A stretch of DNA of 64,000 nucleotides from Bradyrhizobium ivorense (lineage in GTDB: Bacteria; Pseudomonadota; Alphaproteobacteria; Rhizobiales; Xanthobacteraceae). Below the pieces are notes generated by a model. It ran no database searches. It was not told the origin of the DNA and worked only from the letters and a program-made list of their open reading frames with translations. Positions 54,935 through 63,928 of this stretch are shown here, piece by piece. Position 1 is the stretch's first letter; every line of letters starts with the position of its first letter. The translations under genes were made by a program, and so were the position numbers. The stretch spans positions 1,495,501 through 1,559,500 of the forward strand of contig NZ_CAADFC020000004.1 in the NCBI RefSeq assembly GCF_900696085.1, written 5' to 3'.

Positions 54935-56652
54935 TCGACGATACCGAGAGCCCCCCGGAGGACTCGTCGGCCCGCAAATGGAAGATCGCCGTCATCGACG
55001 ACGATCATGCGGTGCATGAGGGCACCCGCTTTGCGCTCAGCGACTACAATCTGAACGGCGCGACGCTGGAAATCCTGTCGGCCTATTCCGCGGCCGAAGG
55101 CCGCTCGCTGATGCGGGACAATCCTGACATCGCCGCCGTGCTGCTCGACGTCATCATGGAGACCGACATCGCCGGGCTCGAGCTCGTCGAATACATCCGC
55201 AACGAGATCAAGAACGAGACCGTCCGCATCATCCTGCGCACCGGCCAACCCGGCCAGGCGCCGGAGCGGCGCGTCATCGTGCAGTACGACATCAACGATT
55301 ACAAGGCGAAGACCGAGCTCACCGCCGACAAGCTGTTCACCTCGCTGACCGCGGCGCTGCGCAGCTACCAGCAGCTCGAGCGCATGGTGCAGACCCGGCG
55401 CGGGCTCGAGATCATCATCGATGCCGCCTCGACGCTGTACGACTTCAAGTCGATGCAGCGGCTGGCCGAGGGCGTGCTGACCCAGCTCGCCTCGCTGCTC
55501 AACGTCGACTGCGCCGGCATCCTGGTGCTGCGCGACAACGGCAACGCAGCCGCCGCCGATTTCTCGGTGCTGGCCTGCTCCGGCTGCTACAGCCGCTTCA
55601 TCGGCACCACCTCGTCGAAGGCGCTCGATCCCGACCTGCGGCACATGGTGGAAGCCGCGTTCCAGCGCCGCAAGAACGAATTCGCCGACCATCGCAGCGT
55701 GCTCTATTCGCGCACCGGATCTGGCCGCGAGGTCGTGGTGCTGCTGCAGGCCGAGCGCCAGCTCTCCGACACCGATCGCGCGCTGGTCGAGATCTTCTCC
55801 AGCCGGCTGTCGATCGCGTTCGACAACGTGATCCTCTACCAGCAGCTGCACGAGGCCAACACCCAGCTGGAAGACCGCGTCGCGCAGCGCACCCGCGCGC
55901 TGATGCAGGCCAACCGACGGCTGTCGGCGCAATGGCTGCGGCTGCAGCGCGCCAACGGCTTCAAGAACGAGATTCTCGGCACCGTCGCCCACGATCTGAA
56001 GAACCCGCTCGGCGTCATCCTCGGCCGCACCGAGATGCTGACCGAATTGATCAGCGCCGGCTCGCCGAAGGAAAACGTCACCGCGCAGGTCGAGCACATC
56101 AGGGACGCCACCAAGCGGCTGACCTCGATGGTCGACCATTTGATCTCGGACGCGATGGCCGACGCCTTCGACATCACCATCCGCCGCGAGCCGGTCGACG
56201 TCGCCGCGCTCGTCAACGAGGTCACCGAGGCCAATTTGCCCTCGGCCATCAACAAACAGCAGAGCATCTCGGTGTCGGGGCCGCAGCACTTCGTCACGAT
56301 GTGCGATTCCGACCGGATCCGCGAGGCGATCGACAATCTGGTCAGCAACGCCATCAAATATTCGCCGATCGGCGGCAAGATCAACGTCACCGTCAGCCAT
56401 GAGGGCGACAACACCGTGATCCGGATCGTCGACCAGGGCCCGGGCCTGAGCCCGGAGGACCTCGGGCGGCTGTTCGGCCGGTTCCAGCGGCTGTCGGCCA
56501 AGCCGACCGCCGGGGAAAGCTCGACCGGCCTCGGCTTGTCGATCGTCAAGCGCATCATCGACATGCATGGCGGCCATGTGACCGCGCAGAGCCCGGGCCC
56601 CGGACAGGGCTCGACCTTTACGGTTACACTGCCCGCGACAGAGACAGCATGA
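54904..56652 (+). CDS. Cytosolic hybrid protein: receiver-DUF3369-histidine kinase
   Basis: A 582-aa soluble protein with an N-terminal receiver (acidic pocket IDDDH at residues 31-35, phosphoacceptor Asp82 in LLDVIMETD), the DUF3369/GAF-like segment (RTGQPGQAPERRVIVQYDIN onward, about 115-310), then a HisKA/HATPase module with H-box GTVAHDLKNPLG (His363), N-box AIDNLVSNAIKYSP and G-box GLGLSIVKRII. It overlaps the preceding kinase gene by 31 bp and the following regulator by 4 bp. It could take phosphate from the membrane kinase and pass it on. Confidence 0.88.
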   Translation: MAEQDDVLQLIDDTESPPEDSSARKWKIAVIDDDHAVHEGTRFALSDYNLNGATLEILSAYSAAEGRSLMRDNPDIAAVLLDVIMETDIAGLELVEYIRNEIKNETVRIILRTGQPGQAPERRVIVQYDINDYKAKTELTADKLFTSLTAALRSYQQLERMVQTRRGLEIIIDAASTLYDFKSMQRLAEGVLTQLASLLNVDCAGILVLRDNGNAAAADFSVLACSGCYSRFIGTTSSKALDPDLRHMVEAAFQRRKNEFADHRSVLYSRTGSGREVVVLLQAERQLSDTDRALVEIFSSRLSIAFDNVILYQQLHEANTQLEDRVAQRTRALMQANRRLSAQWLRLQRANGFKNEILGTVAHDLKNPLGVILGRTEMLTELISAGSPKENVTAQVEHIRDATKRLTSMVDHLISDAMADAFDITIRREPVDVAALVNEVTEANLPSAINKQQSISVSGPQHFVTMCDSDRIREAIDNLVSNAIKYSPIGGKINVTVSHEGDNTVIRIVDQGPGLSPEDLGRLFGRFQRLSAKPTAGESSTGLGLSIVKRIIDMHGGHVTAQSPGPGQGSTFTVTLPATETA

Positions 56653-57386
56653 GCCAGACACCGCACATCTTCATCGTCGACGACGAGGCGCCGGCCCGCG
56701 AAATGGTCGGCGATTACCTCAAGATGCACGGCTTTGGCGTGACGCTGTGCGACGGCGGCAAGAGCCTGCGCAAGGAGATCGAGACCAGTGTGCCCGATCT
56801 CGTGGTGCTCGACCTCAACATGCCCGAGGAAGACGGGCTGTCGATCATCCGCGACCTCAAGAGCAAGATCAACGTCCCCGTCATCATGCTGACAGCTACT
56901 GCCAGCCCGATCGACCGGGTCGTGGGCCTGGAGCTCGGCGCCGACGACTATGTGGCAAAACCCTGCGAGTTGCGCGAGCTGATGGCCCGCATCCGCTCGG
57001 TGCTGCGGCGGGCCGGCCCCGCCAAGGCCGCGGCGCCGGAGCCGGCGGCCGCCAAGGCCGAAAAGGAGCAGTTGGTCCGGTTCGGCACCAAATGGCTCGA
57101 TCTCGAGGCCCAGGCGCTGCGCGACGACGAGGGCAATGAGCACCCGCTGACCGCCTCCGAATTCGGCCTGCTCAAGGTGTTCGCGGCCAACCCCAAGCGG
57201 GTTTTGTCGCGCGAGCGGCTCTTGGAACTCGCCAACGCCCGCGACGCCGAAGCCTTCGACCGCGCCGTCGACCTCCGCATCATGCGCATTCGCCGCAAGA
57301 TCGAGTTCGATCCCACAAAACCGTCCGTGATCCGCACCATCCGCGGCGGCGGCTATCTGTTCTCGCCGACCGGGGATAAGGCCTGA
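56649..57386 (+). CDS. OmpR-family response regulator
   Basis: A 245-aa regulator. Receiver with DDE at residues 11-13, phosphoacceptor Asp55 (VLDLNMPEEDG) and the conserved Lys in YVAKPCELREL; an Ala/Pro/Lys-rich linker (about 122-143); and a C-terminal winged helix (LTASEFGLLKVFAANPKRVLSRERLL, VDLRIMRIRRKIEFDP, IRGGGYLFSP) that binds DNA. It is last in the binding protein-kinase-hybrid-regulator operon. Target genes are unknown; the TRAP binding-protein gene itself is an obvious candidate. Confidence 0.9.
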   Translation: MSQTPHIFIVDDEAPAREMVGDYLKMHGFGVTLCDGGKSLRKEIETSVPDLVVLDLNMPEEDGLSIIRDLKSKINVPVIMLTATASPIDRVVGLELGADDYVAKPCELRELMARIRSVLRRAGPAKAAAPEPAAAKAEKEQLVRFGTKWLDLEAQALRDDEGNEHPLTASEFGLLKVFAANPKRVLSRERLLELANARDAEAFDRAVDLRIMRIRRKIEFDPTKPSVIRTIRGGGYLFSPTGDKA

Positions 57387-57441
57387 TCCGTTACTCTCTA
57401 TCCCCGTTATCCTGAGAGGAAGCTTTGTCCTCATCTACCGT

Positions 57442-57545
57442 TGTCATCGCCCGGCTTGACCGGGCGATCCAGTACGCCGCGGCCCCTCGCTTCTATCACC
57501 GGCGTCTCTGGAATACTGGATCACCCGGTCAAGCCGGGTGATGAC
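57442..57545. repeat. Intergenic palindromic repeat (GTCATCRCCCGG family), copy 2
   Basis: GTCATCGCCCGGCTTGACCG ... CCAGTACGCCGC ... GGAATACTGGATCACCCGG ... AGCCGGGTGATGAC. Inverted ends; related to 49848-49969. Confidence 0.82.
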
Positions 57546-57570
57546 ACCGAGCAAGCTGAGCAAACCAACA

Positions 57571-57726
57571 CCGTCATCCTGAGGCGCTCGCCTCTTCGGC
57601 GAGCCTCGAAGGATGCACGGCCACCAGCCGGGCCGATTCATCCTTCGAGGCTCGCCCAGCGGCGCAATTGCGCCGCAAGGCTCGCACCTCCAGCGACAAA
57701 GGCGAAGCCTTTGCGCGGGGATGACG
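57571..57726. repeat. Intergenic palindromic repeat (GTCATCCTGAGG family), copy 3
   Basis: GTCATCCTGAGGCGCTCGCC ... AGCCTCGAAGGATG and the inverted arm CATCCTTCGAGGCTCGCC ... GCGGGGATGACGG. With 57442-57545 it fills most of the 430-bp gap before polA; no gene is seen there, and the polA promoter probably lies at 57727-57817. Confidence 0.83.
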
Positions 57727-57817
57727 GGTCCAAATTCACCGAATTTGGTTGTGCGGCGCGCCCGGAATCCACAGCATCAAGGCTGTCAATTCGCGCAAAA
57801 ATCCCTAAGTTTCCGCC

Positions 57818-60800
57818 ATGCCGAAGACAGCCTCCAAAGACCCCGCCAAGCCAGCTCCGAAGACCGCGCCAAAACCCGTTGCCGCCAAGGCGACGGCGAA
57901 GGACGACCATGTCTTCCTGGTCGATGGCTCCTCCTACATCTTCCGCGCCTATCACGCGCTGCCGCCGCTGAACCGCAAGTCCGACGGGCTGCAGGTCAAT
58001 GCCGTGCTCGGCTTCTGCAACATGCTGTGGAAGCTGCTGCGCGAGATGCCTGATGACAACAAGCCGACCCACCTCGCGATCGTGTTCGACAAGTCGGAGA
58101 TCACGTTCCGCAACAAGCTCTATCCCGACTACAAGGCGCACCGGCCGCCGGCGCCCGACGATCTGATCCCGCAATTCGCGCTGATCCGCGAAGCGGTGCG
58201 CGCCTTCGACCTGCCCTGCCTCGAGCAGATCGGCTTCGAGGCCGACGATCTGATCGCAACCTATGCGCGGCAGGCGAGCGAGCGCGGCGCCACCACGACC
58301 ATCGTCTCCTCCGACAAGGATCTGATGCAGCTTGTCACCGACAAGGTGGTGATGTTCGACACCATGAAGGACCGCCGCATCGGCCGCGACGAGGTGATCG
58401 AAAAGTTCGGCGTGCCGCCGGAGAAGGTGGTCGAGGTCCAGGCGCTGGCCGGCGACTCCACCGACAACGTGCCCGGCGTCCCCGGCATCGGCGTCAAGAC
58501 CGCGGCACAGCTCATCATCGAATACGGCGATCTCGATCAGCTCTTGTTCCGCGCCACCGAGATCAAGCAGCCGAAGCGGCGCGAGGCGCTGCTGGAGAAC
58601 GCCGAGAAAGCGCGCATCTCGCGCCAGCTCGTGCTGCTCGACGACAAGGTCGACCTCGAAGTGCCGCTCGACGACCTCGCGGTGCACGAGCCGGATCCGC
58701 GCCGGCTGATCGCCTTCCTCAAGGCGATGGAGTTTTCCACCCTCACCCGCCGCGTCGCCGAATATTCGCAGATCGACCCCGCCAATGTCGACGCCGATCC
58801 CGGCAACAAGAGCGGCGCCAGCGTGTTCTCGCCGCTGCCGCCGTCCGACGTGACGCCCGCGCCGGGCGACGCACCGACCGCTGCTGCGCCCGCGCCTGCG
58901 CCGAAGGAGCGCGCCAAGCCGACCGGCGCGCGCGACGACAAGAACTCCAGCCTCAAGGGCACGCCGGCCGCATTGGCGGAGATCCGCGGCGAGGCCATCA
59001 AGAAGGCCGGCTTCGATCGCAAGGCCTACCAGGCGATTGCGAGTATCGATCAGCTCAAGGCGTTCATCGGCCGCGTGCGCGACACCGGCTATGTCGCGAT
59101 CGAGGCGATGTCGGAATCGATCGACCCGATGCAGGCCGAATTGTCCGGGCTGGCGCTGGCGGTCGCGCCGAACGACGCCTGCTACGTGCCGCTCGGACAC
59201 AAGCAGCCCGGCGGCGGCGCCGGGCTGTTCGACGCTGGCCTCGCGCCCGGACAGATCAAGGCCACCGACGCGCTCGCCGCGCTGAAACCGCTGCTGGAGG
59301 CGGCGGGCATCCAGAAGGTCGGCTTCAACACCAAGTTCACCGCGGTGCTGCTGGCGCAGCACGGCATCACGCTCGCCAACTATGACGACGCCCAGTTGAT
59401 GTCCTACGCGCTCGACGCCGGCCGCGGCTCGCATGCGCTGGAGGCGCTGGCCGAGCGATGGTTCGGCCATGCCGTCGTCAACTACGGCGGCCTCGTCGGC
59501 AGCGGCAAGGGCAAGCTGACCTTCGATCAGGTCACGATCGACAAGGCCACCGAATACGCCGCCGAAAGCGCCGACGTGATCCTCCGGCTATGGCGCGTGC
59601 TGAAGCCGCGCCTGACTGCGGAGCGGATGCTGACGGTCTACGAGACCCTGGAGCGGCCGCTGGTCGCGGTGCTGGCGCGGATGGAGCGGCGCGGCATCTC
59701 GATCGACCGCCAGGTGCTGTCGCGGCTGTCGGGCGATTTCGCCCAGACCGCGGCGCGGGTCGAGGCCGAGATCCAGGAGATCGCCGGCGAGCCGGTCAAT
59801 GTCGGCAGCCCGAAGCAGATCGGCGACATCATCTTCGGCAAGATGGGATTGCCCGGCGGCAGCAAGACCAAGACCGGCGCGTGGTCGACCACCGCGCAGG
59901 TGCTCGACGAGCTCGCCGAGCAGGGCCACGAATTCCCGAAGAAGATTTTGGAGTGGCGCCAGGTCTCGAAGCTGAAATCGACCTACACCGACGCGCTGCC
60001 GACCTACGTCAATCCGCAGACCCACCGCGTCCACACCACCTACGCGCTCGCCGCGACGACGACGGGGCGGCTGTCGTCGAACGAGCCGAACTTGCAGAAC
60101 ATTCCGGTACGTACCGAGGACGGCCGAAAAATCCGCCGCGCCTTCATCGCGACACCCGGCCACAAGCTGGTGTCGGCGGACTATTCGCAGATCGAGCTGC
60201 GGCTGCTCGCCGAAATCGCCGACGTGCCGGTGCTGCGCCAGGCGTTCCGCGACGGGCTCGACATTCACGCGATGACGGCATCCGAAATGTTCGGCGTGCC
60301 GATCAAGGACATGCCGAGCGAGGTGCGCCGCCGGGCGAAAGCGATCAACTTCGGCATCATCTACGGCATCTCGGCGTTCGGCCTCGCCAACCAGCTCGGC
60401 ATCGCGCGCGAGGAAGCCTCGGCCTACATCAAGAAATACTTTGAGCGCTTCCCGGGCATTCGCGCCTACATGGACGAGACCAAGGATTCCTGCCGCAGGA
60501 ACGGCTACGTCACCACGCTGTTCGGCCGAAAAATGTACTACCCCGACATCAAGGCCTCCAACGCCTCGGTGCGCGCCTTCAACGAACGCGCCTCGATCAA
60601 CGCCCGCCTGCAGGGCACCGCCGCCGACATCATCCGCCGCGCCATGATCCGCGTCGAGGACGCGCTCAGCGCAAAGAAGCTGTCGGCGCAGATGCTGCTG
60701 CAGGTGCACGACGAGTTGATCTTCGAGGTGCCCGACGACGAGGTCGCGGCGACGCTGCCCGTGGTGCAGAAGGTGATGCAGGACGCGCCGTTCCCGGCCG

Positions 60801-60865
60801 TGCTGCTATCGCTGCCGCTGCAGGTCGACGCCCGGGCCGCGAACAATTGGGACGAGGCGCATTAG
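57818..60865 (+). CDS. polA: DNA polymerase I (proofreading site apparently lost)
   Basis: A 1015-aa polymerase for Okazaki-fragment maturation and repair. The 5' nuclease domain (about 30-315) keeps its acidic residues (FLVDGSSYIFRA, FEADDLIATYA, SSDKDLMQLV, GDSTDNVPGVPGIG). The polymerase domain has motif A VSADYSQIELRLLAEIA, motif B RRRAKAINFGIIYG and motif C QVHDELIFEVP. The 3'-5' exonuclease domain is degenerate: E. coli Asp355, Glu357, Asp424, Asp501 correspond to Glu429, Met431, Thr508 and Ser584. An extra Ala/Pro-rich linker occupies about 330-380. The last 45 bp are duplicated 300 bp downstream. Confidence 0.95.
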   Translation: MPKTASKDPAKPAPKTAPKPVAAKATAKDDHVFLVDGSSYIFRAYHALPPLNRKSDGLQVNAVLGFCNMLWKLLREMPDDNKPTHLAIVFDKSEITFRNKLYPDYKAHRPPAPDDLIPQFALIREAVRAFDLPCLEQIGFEADDLIATYARQASERGATTTIVSSDKDLMQLVTDKVVMFDTMKDRRIGRDEVIEKFGVPPEKVVEVQALAGDSTDNVPGVPGIGVKTAAQLIIEYGDLDQLLFRATEIKQPKRREALLENAEKARISRQLVLLDDKVDLEVPLDDLAVHEPDPRRLIAFLKAMEFSTLTRRVAEYSQIDPANVDADPGNKSGASVFSPLPPSDVTPAPGDAPTAAAPAPAPKERAKPTGARDDKNSSLKGTPAALAEIRGEAIKKAGFDRKAYQAIASIDQLKAFIGRVRDTGYVAIEAMSESIDPMQAELSGLALAVAPNDACYVPLGHKQPGGGAGLFDAGLAPGQIKATDALAALKPLLEAAGIQKVGFNTKFTAVLLAQHGITLANYDDAQLMSYALDAGRGSHALEALAERWFGHAVVNYGGLVGSGKGKLTFDQVTIDKATEYAAESADVILRLWRVLKPRLTAERMLTVYETLERPLVAVLARMERRGISIDRQVLSRLSGDFAQTAARVEAEIQEIAGEPVNVGSPKQIGDIIFGKMGLPGGSKTKTGAWSTTAQVLDELAEQGHEFPKKILEWRQVSKLKSTYTDALPTYVNPQTHRVHTTYALAATTTGRLSSNEPNLQNIPVRTEDGRKIRRAFIATPGHKLVSADYSQIELRLLAEIADVPVLRQAFRDGLDIHAMTASEMFGVPIKDMPSEVRRRAKAINFGIIYGISAFGLANQLGIAREEASAYIKKYFERFPGIRAYMDETKDSCRRNGYVTTLFGRKMYYPDIKASNASVRAFNERASINARLQGTAADIIRRAMIRVEDALSAKKLSAQMLLQVHDELIFEVPDDEVAATLPVVQKVMQDAPFPAVLLSLPLQVDARAANNWDEAH

Positions 60866-61420
60866 AAGTCACCTCTCCCAAGTAAGGTGAGCACCAGCAG
60901 ACGGGCTCCCTCCCCCCTTGCGGGGGAGGGTTGGGGAGAGGGGTACCACACGACGTGCCCTCTCAACGTGAGCTTCGGTGACACGCGGTTCGCTATTGCA
61001 CGAGCCGCGTGTCCATTCATCATCTCACCCGGGGCCACCCCTCTCCCCACCCTCTCCCGCAAGGGGAGAGGGAGCCTGACCGATGTGCTAACCTTACTTG
61101 CCGTGTGCGATCAGCCGCTGCAGGTCGACGCCCGCGCGGCAAACAATTGGGACGAGGCGCATTAGGAGTCACCTCTCCCAAGTAAGGTGAGCACCAGCAG
61201 ACGGGCTCCCTCCCCCCTTGCGGGGGAGGGTTGGGGAGAGGGGTGCCACACGACGTGCTCTCTCAACGTGAGCTTCGATGACGCGCGGTTCGATATTGCA
61301 CGAGCCGCGCGTCCATTCATCATCTCGCCCGGGGCTACCCCTCTCCCCACCCTCTCCCGCAAGGGGAGAGGGAGCCTGACAGTGTGCTCACCTTACTTGC
61401 CGTGTCAGCCGAAGCTCTCG
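60821..61420 (+). repeat. 300-bp tandem duplication carrying the polA 3' end
   Basis: CAGGTCGACGCCCG occurs at 60821 and again at 61121, exactly 300 bp apart. The second unit repeats the final polA codons (LQVDARAANNWDEAH and stop), then the same AGTCACCTCTCCCAAGTAAG spacer and a complete palindromic repeat (60905-61075 and 61205-61375). The duplicated polA tail is not preceded by a start or the rest of the gene, so it is noncoding. Confidence 0.92.
60905..61075. repeat. Long intergenic palindrome after polA, copies 1 and 2 (second at 61205-61375)
   Basis: CTCCCTCCCCCCTTGCGGGG ... GGGGAGAGGGGTACCACACG and the opposite arm CACCCCTCTCCCCACCCTC ... GCAAGGGGAGAGGGAG. The centre (TCTCAACGTGAGCTTCG) is also found at 50245-50265 in inverted orientation. 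Confidence 0.87.
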
Positions 61421-61519
61421 CACCGCCCATCACCGCTACATTGCTCCGAGAACAATTCAAACATGGCCGCGCGCCGGCTCGCACGCTAGAACTGCGTGCA
61501 TCCCCTCGCGAGACCCGTC

Positions 61520-62152
61520 ATGCCCCATACATCCGCTTTGCTCGGCTTTGCCCTCGTGTCGCTCGGCATGGTGCTGACGCCGGGGCCGAACATGATCTAT
61601 CTGATCTCGCGCTCGATCACGCAGGGACCGGCGGCCGGCATCGTCTCGCTCGGCGGCGTCGCGCTCGGCTTCGTGTTCTATCTGCTGTGCGCGGCGTTCG
61701 GCATCACCGCGCTGCTGTTTGCGATCCCCTACGCCTATGACGCGCTGCGCTTTGCCGGCGCGGCCTATCTGCTGTGGCTGGCGTGGCAGGCGCTCAAGCC
61801 CGGCGGCCGCTCGCCGTTCCAGGTCAAGACGCTGCAGGTCGACGGCCCGCGCAAACTGTTCGCGATGGGCCTCGTCACCAATCTGCTCAACCCGAAGATC
61901 GCGATGCTCTATCTCGCGCTGCTGCCGCAGTTCATCGATCCCGCCGGCAGCGTGCTGACGCAGTCGCTCGCGCTCGGCTCGATCCAGATCGCGATCAGCG
62001 TCAGCGTCAACGCGATGATCGCGCTCGCCGCGGGTTCGATCGCGGTGTTCCTCGGCACCCGCCCGAGCTGGCTCCTGGTGCAGCGCTGGCTGATGGGCAC
62101 GGTGCTGGCGGGACTGGCGGTGAAGATGGCGCTCGAGGCAAGGCGGGCCTAG
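61520..62152 (+). CDS. LysE/RhtB family amino-acid exporter
   Basis: A 210-aa inner-membrane protein with six hydrophobic segments. LVSLGMVLTPGPNMIYLISR is the LysE-family signature, followed by GFVFYLLCAAFGITALLF and MGLVTNLLNPKIAMLYLALL. Members export amino acids or homoserine lactones; the substrate here is unknown. ATG 61520 (MPHTSALLGF) is preferred; a GTG at 61496 would add eight residues. Confidence 0.88.
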   Translation: MPHTSALLGFALVSLGMVLTPGPNMIYLISRSITQGPAAGIVSLGGVALGFVFYLLCAAFGITALLFAIPYAYDALRFAGAAYLLWLAWQALKPGGRSPFQVKTLQVDGPRKLFAMGLVTNLLNPKIAMLYLALLPQFIDPAGSVLTQSLALGSIQIAISVSVNAMIALAAGSIAVFLGTRPSWLLVQRWLMGTVLAGLAVKMALEARRA

Positions 62153-62157
62153 TGAGC

Positions 62158-62318
62158 ACCCTCTCCCCTTGTGGGAGAGGGTGGCTTCGATGCGGAGCAT
62201 CGAAGCCGGGTGAGGGGTATCTTTCCACACGGCAAAGCCTCGCAAGCGGAGGCAACCCCTCATCCGTCGCGGACTACGTCCGCGCCACCTTCTCCCACAA
62301 GGGGAGAAGGGAAGAGCC
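62158..62318. repeat. Long intergenic palindrome between the LysE-like and GST genes
   Basis: CCTCTCCCCTTGTGGGAGAG with a GCTTCGATGCGGAGCATCGA inner hairpin, and the opposite arm AACCCCTCATCC ... CTTCTCCCACAAGGGGAGAA. It lies between convergent genes. Confidence 0.85.
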
Positions 62319-62319
62319 A

Positions 62320-62946
62320 TCAATCCAGCTTCGCCTCCATTCCGCGTTTGGTGCCTGGCCGCGCCATCAGCGTGTCGTACCAGCGCTTGACGTTGGGGAA
62401 GTCGGCGAGGTCCACCTTGTGGCGCGGATGGCGCCAGGCCCAGCCGAGGATGGCGAAATCGGCGACCGAGAGGTCGCCCGCGACGAACTCGCGTCCGTCC
62501 AGCCGGCGGTCCAGCACGCCATAGAGCCGGCGCGTCTCGGCCATGTAGCGCTTCAGGCCGTAGGCGCGGTCCTGCTCGTTCTCCAGCGCGATGAAATGAT
62601 GCACCTGGCCCGGCATCGGGCCGAAACCGCCCATCTGCCACATCAGCCACTCGTAGACCGGGATCCGCTCGGCCAGCGGCTTCGGCAGGAACTTGCCGGT
62701 CTTCTCGCCGAGATAGAGCAGGATCGCGCCGGATTCGAAGATGCTGACCGGCTTGCCGCCCGGCCCGTCGGAATCGACGATCGCCGGGATCTTGTTGTTC
62801 GGGCTGATGGCGAGGAAAGCGGGCGCCATCTGCTCGCCCTTACTGATGTTCACCGGGATCACCTTGTAGGGCAGCCCCATCTCCTCCAGCGCCACCGAGA
62901 TCTTGCGGCCATTGGGCGTGTTCCAGGTGTGCAGCTCGATGGTCAT
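62320..62946 (-). CDS. Glutathione S-transferase (Ure2p/YfcG-like)
   Basis: A 208-aa two-domain GST. The N-terminal thioredoxin fold has MTIELHTWNTPNGRKISVAL, NISKGEQMAPAFLAISPNNK and IPAIVDSDGPGG with ESGAILLYL; the C-terminal helical domain follows from about residue 90. The TPNGRK and FLAISPNNKIPA motifs are typical of the nu-class/Ure2p-like YfcG and YghU disulfide reductases. ATG 62946 was chosen; the frame to 63240 overlaps the pyrE region. Confidence 0.88.
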   Translation of the reverse strand: MTIELHTWNTPNGRKISVALEEMGLPYKVIPVNISKGEQMAPAFLAISPNNKIPAIVDSDGPGGKPVSIFESGAILLYLGEKTGKFLPKPLAERIPVYEWLMWQMGGFGPMPGQVHHFIALENEQDRAYGLKRYMAETRRLYGVLDRRLDGREFVAGDLSVADFAILGWAWRHPRHKVDLADFPNVKRWYDTLMARPGTKRGMEAKLD

Positions 62947-63148
62947 TTCCGCTTCCCTTCCAGATATTTGCCGCTTGCTTACGGGGAAGCCGCTGGTGGC
63001 ACAACCCGCGCGGATCGCAAGCGCGCCCTTCGGAAATCGCGGCATGGGCGCTGTTGACGGGCCAATTTCCGCGCTGGAATGTCCCCGCCACCATCGATAG
63101 ATTGCCGCCCGTTTCGAACCGCCGAGCAAGCTTTCAAGGGAACAAGCC

Positions 63149-63712
63149 TTGTCCAAATCAGCCTCCCGTGCCCGCCTCGCCGAGATCATCCGCAAGCGCT
63201 CGTTCGGCCGCGGCGAGATCACGTTGGCGTCGGGCCGCAAGAGCGACTTCTATTTCAACCTGAAGCCGACCATGCTCGATCCCGAGGGCGCCGCGCTGCT
63301 CGCCGAACTGACCTACGAGGCGCTGAAGGACGACAAGCTCGATTTCGTCGGCGGCCTCGAGATGGGCGCGGTGCCGCTGGCCGGCGCGATCGCGCAGCTC
63401 TCCTGGCTGAAGGGTCACCCGATCGCGGCGTTCTTCGTGCGCAAGAAGCCGAAGGAGCACGGCGCGCGGCTCGCAGTGGAAGGGCTCGCCAAGGGCGAGA
63501 CGCTCGCAGGCAAGCGCATCGTGATCGTCGAGGACGTCACCACCACCGGCGGCTCGGCGCTGAAGGCGGTGGAAGCGGTGCGCGAGGCCGGCGGCGAGAT
63601 CGCGCTGGTGTTCACCATGGTTGACCGCGAGGAAGGCGCCACCGAGACGTTTGCGGAGGCCGGGCTGCCGTTCCGCGCGCTGTACAAGGCGGGCGAGTTT
63701 TTGAAGGGCTGA
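63149..63712 (+). CDS. pyrE: Orotate phosphoribosyltransferase
   Basis: A 187-aa enzyme of pyrimidine synthesis that joins orotate and PRPP to make OMP. The PRPP-binding motif is [15 protein letters not shown] (13-residue PRTase signature), with [11 protein letters not shown] as the catalytic loop and [13 protein letters not shown] at the N-terminus. The TTG at 63149 follows CAAGGGAACAAGCC. Monocistronic, divergent from the GST gene. Confidence 0.93.
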   Translation: MSKSASRARLAEIIRKRSFGRGEITLASGRKSDFYFNLKPTMLDPEGAALLAELTYEALKDDKLDFVGGLEMGAVPLAGAIAQLSWLKGHPIAAFFVRKKPKEHGARLAVEGLAKGETLAGKRIVIVEDVTTTGGSALKAVEAVREAGGEIALVFTMVDREEGATETFAEAGLPFRALYKAGEFLKG

Positions 63713-63718
63713 CGGTCT

Positions 63719-63860
63719 CTCCTCCCCCTCTCCCCTTCCTTCACGGGGAGAGGGTCGGGGTGAGGGGCTTCTCTCCGCGCACCAGACTCGCGGAGAGTCC
63801 CCCTCACCCGGATCGCATCTTGCGATGCGATCCGGCCTCTCCCCGCAGGCGGGGAGAGGC
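63719..63860. repeat. Long intergenic palindrome after pyrE
   Basis: CCCCTCTCCCCTTCCTTCAC with GGGGAGAGGGTCGGGGTGAG, then CCCCCTCACCCGGATCGCAT, CTTGCGATGCGATCCGG and CCTCTCCCCGCAGGCGGGGA. Same family as 9085-9270 and the in-gene copy at 42488-42613. Confidence 0.87.
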
Positions 63861-63928
63861 GAAGGAACCCGCCGTCTCCTCTCTCCTTCGCAATCCCCCA
63901 ATCAATCGCTCGTTTACCATCCCGCACT

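Noticed and set aside
54901..56661. 586-codon minus-strand open frame opposite the hybrid kinase
   Set aside because: Antisense shadow; the plus-strand protein has all receiver and kinase motifs.
60887..61165. Open frame ending in the duplicated polA tail (LQVDARAANNWDEAH)
   Set aside because: It starts within a palindromic repeat and only reads the tandemly copied polA 3' end; it is a duplication fossil, not a gene.
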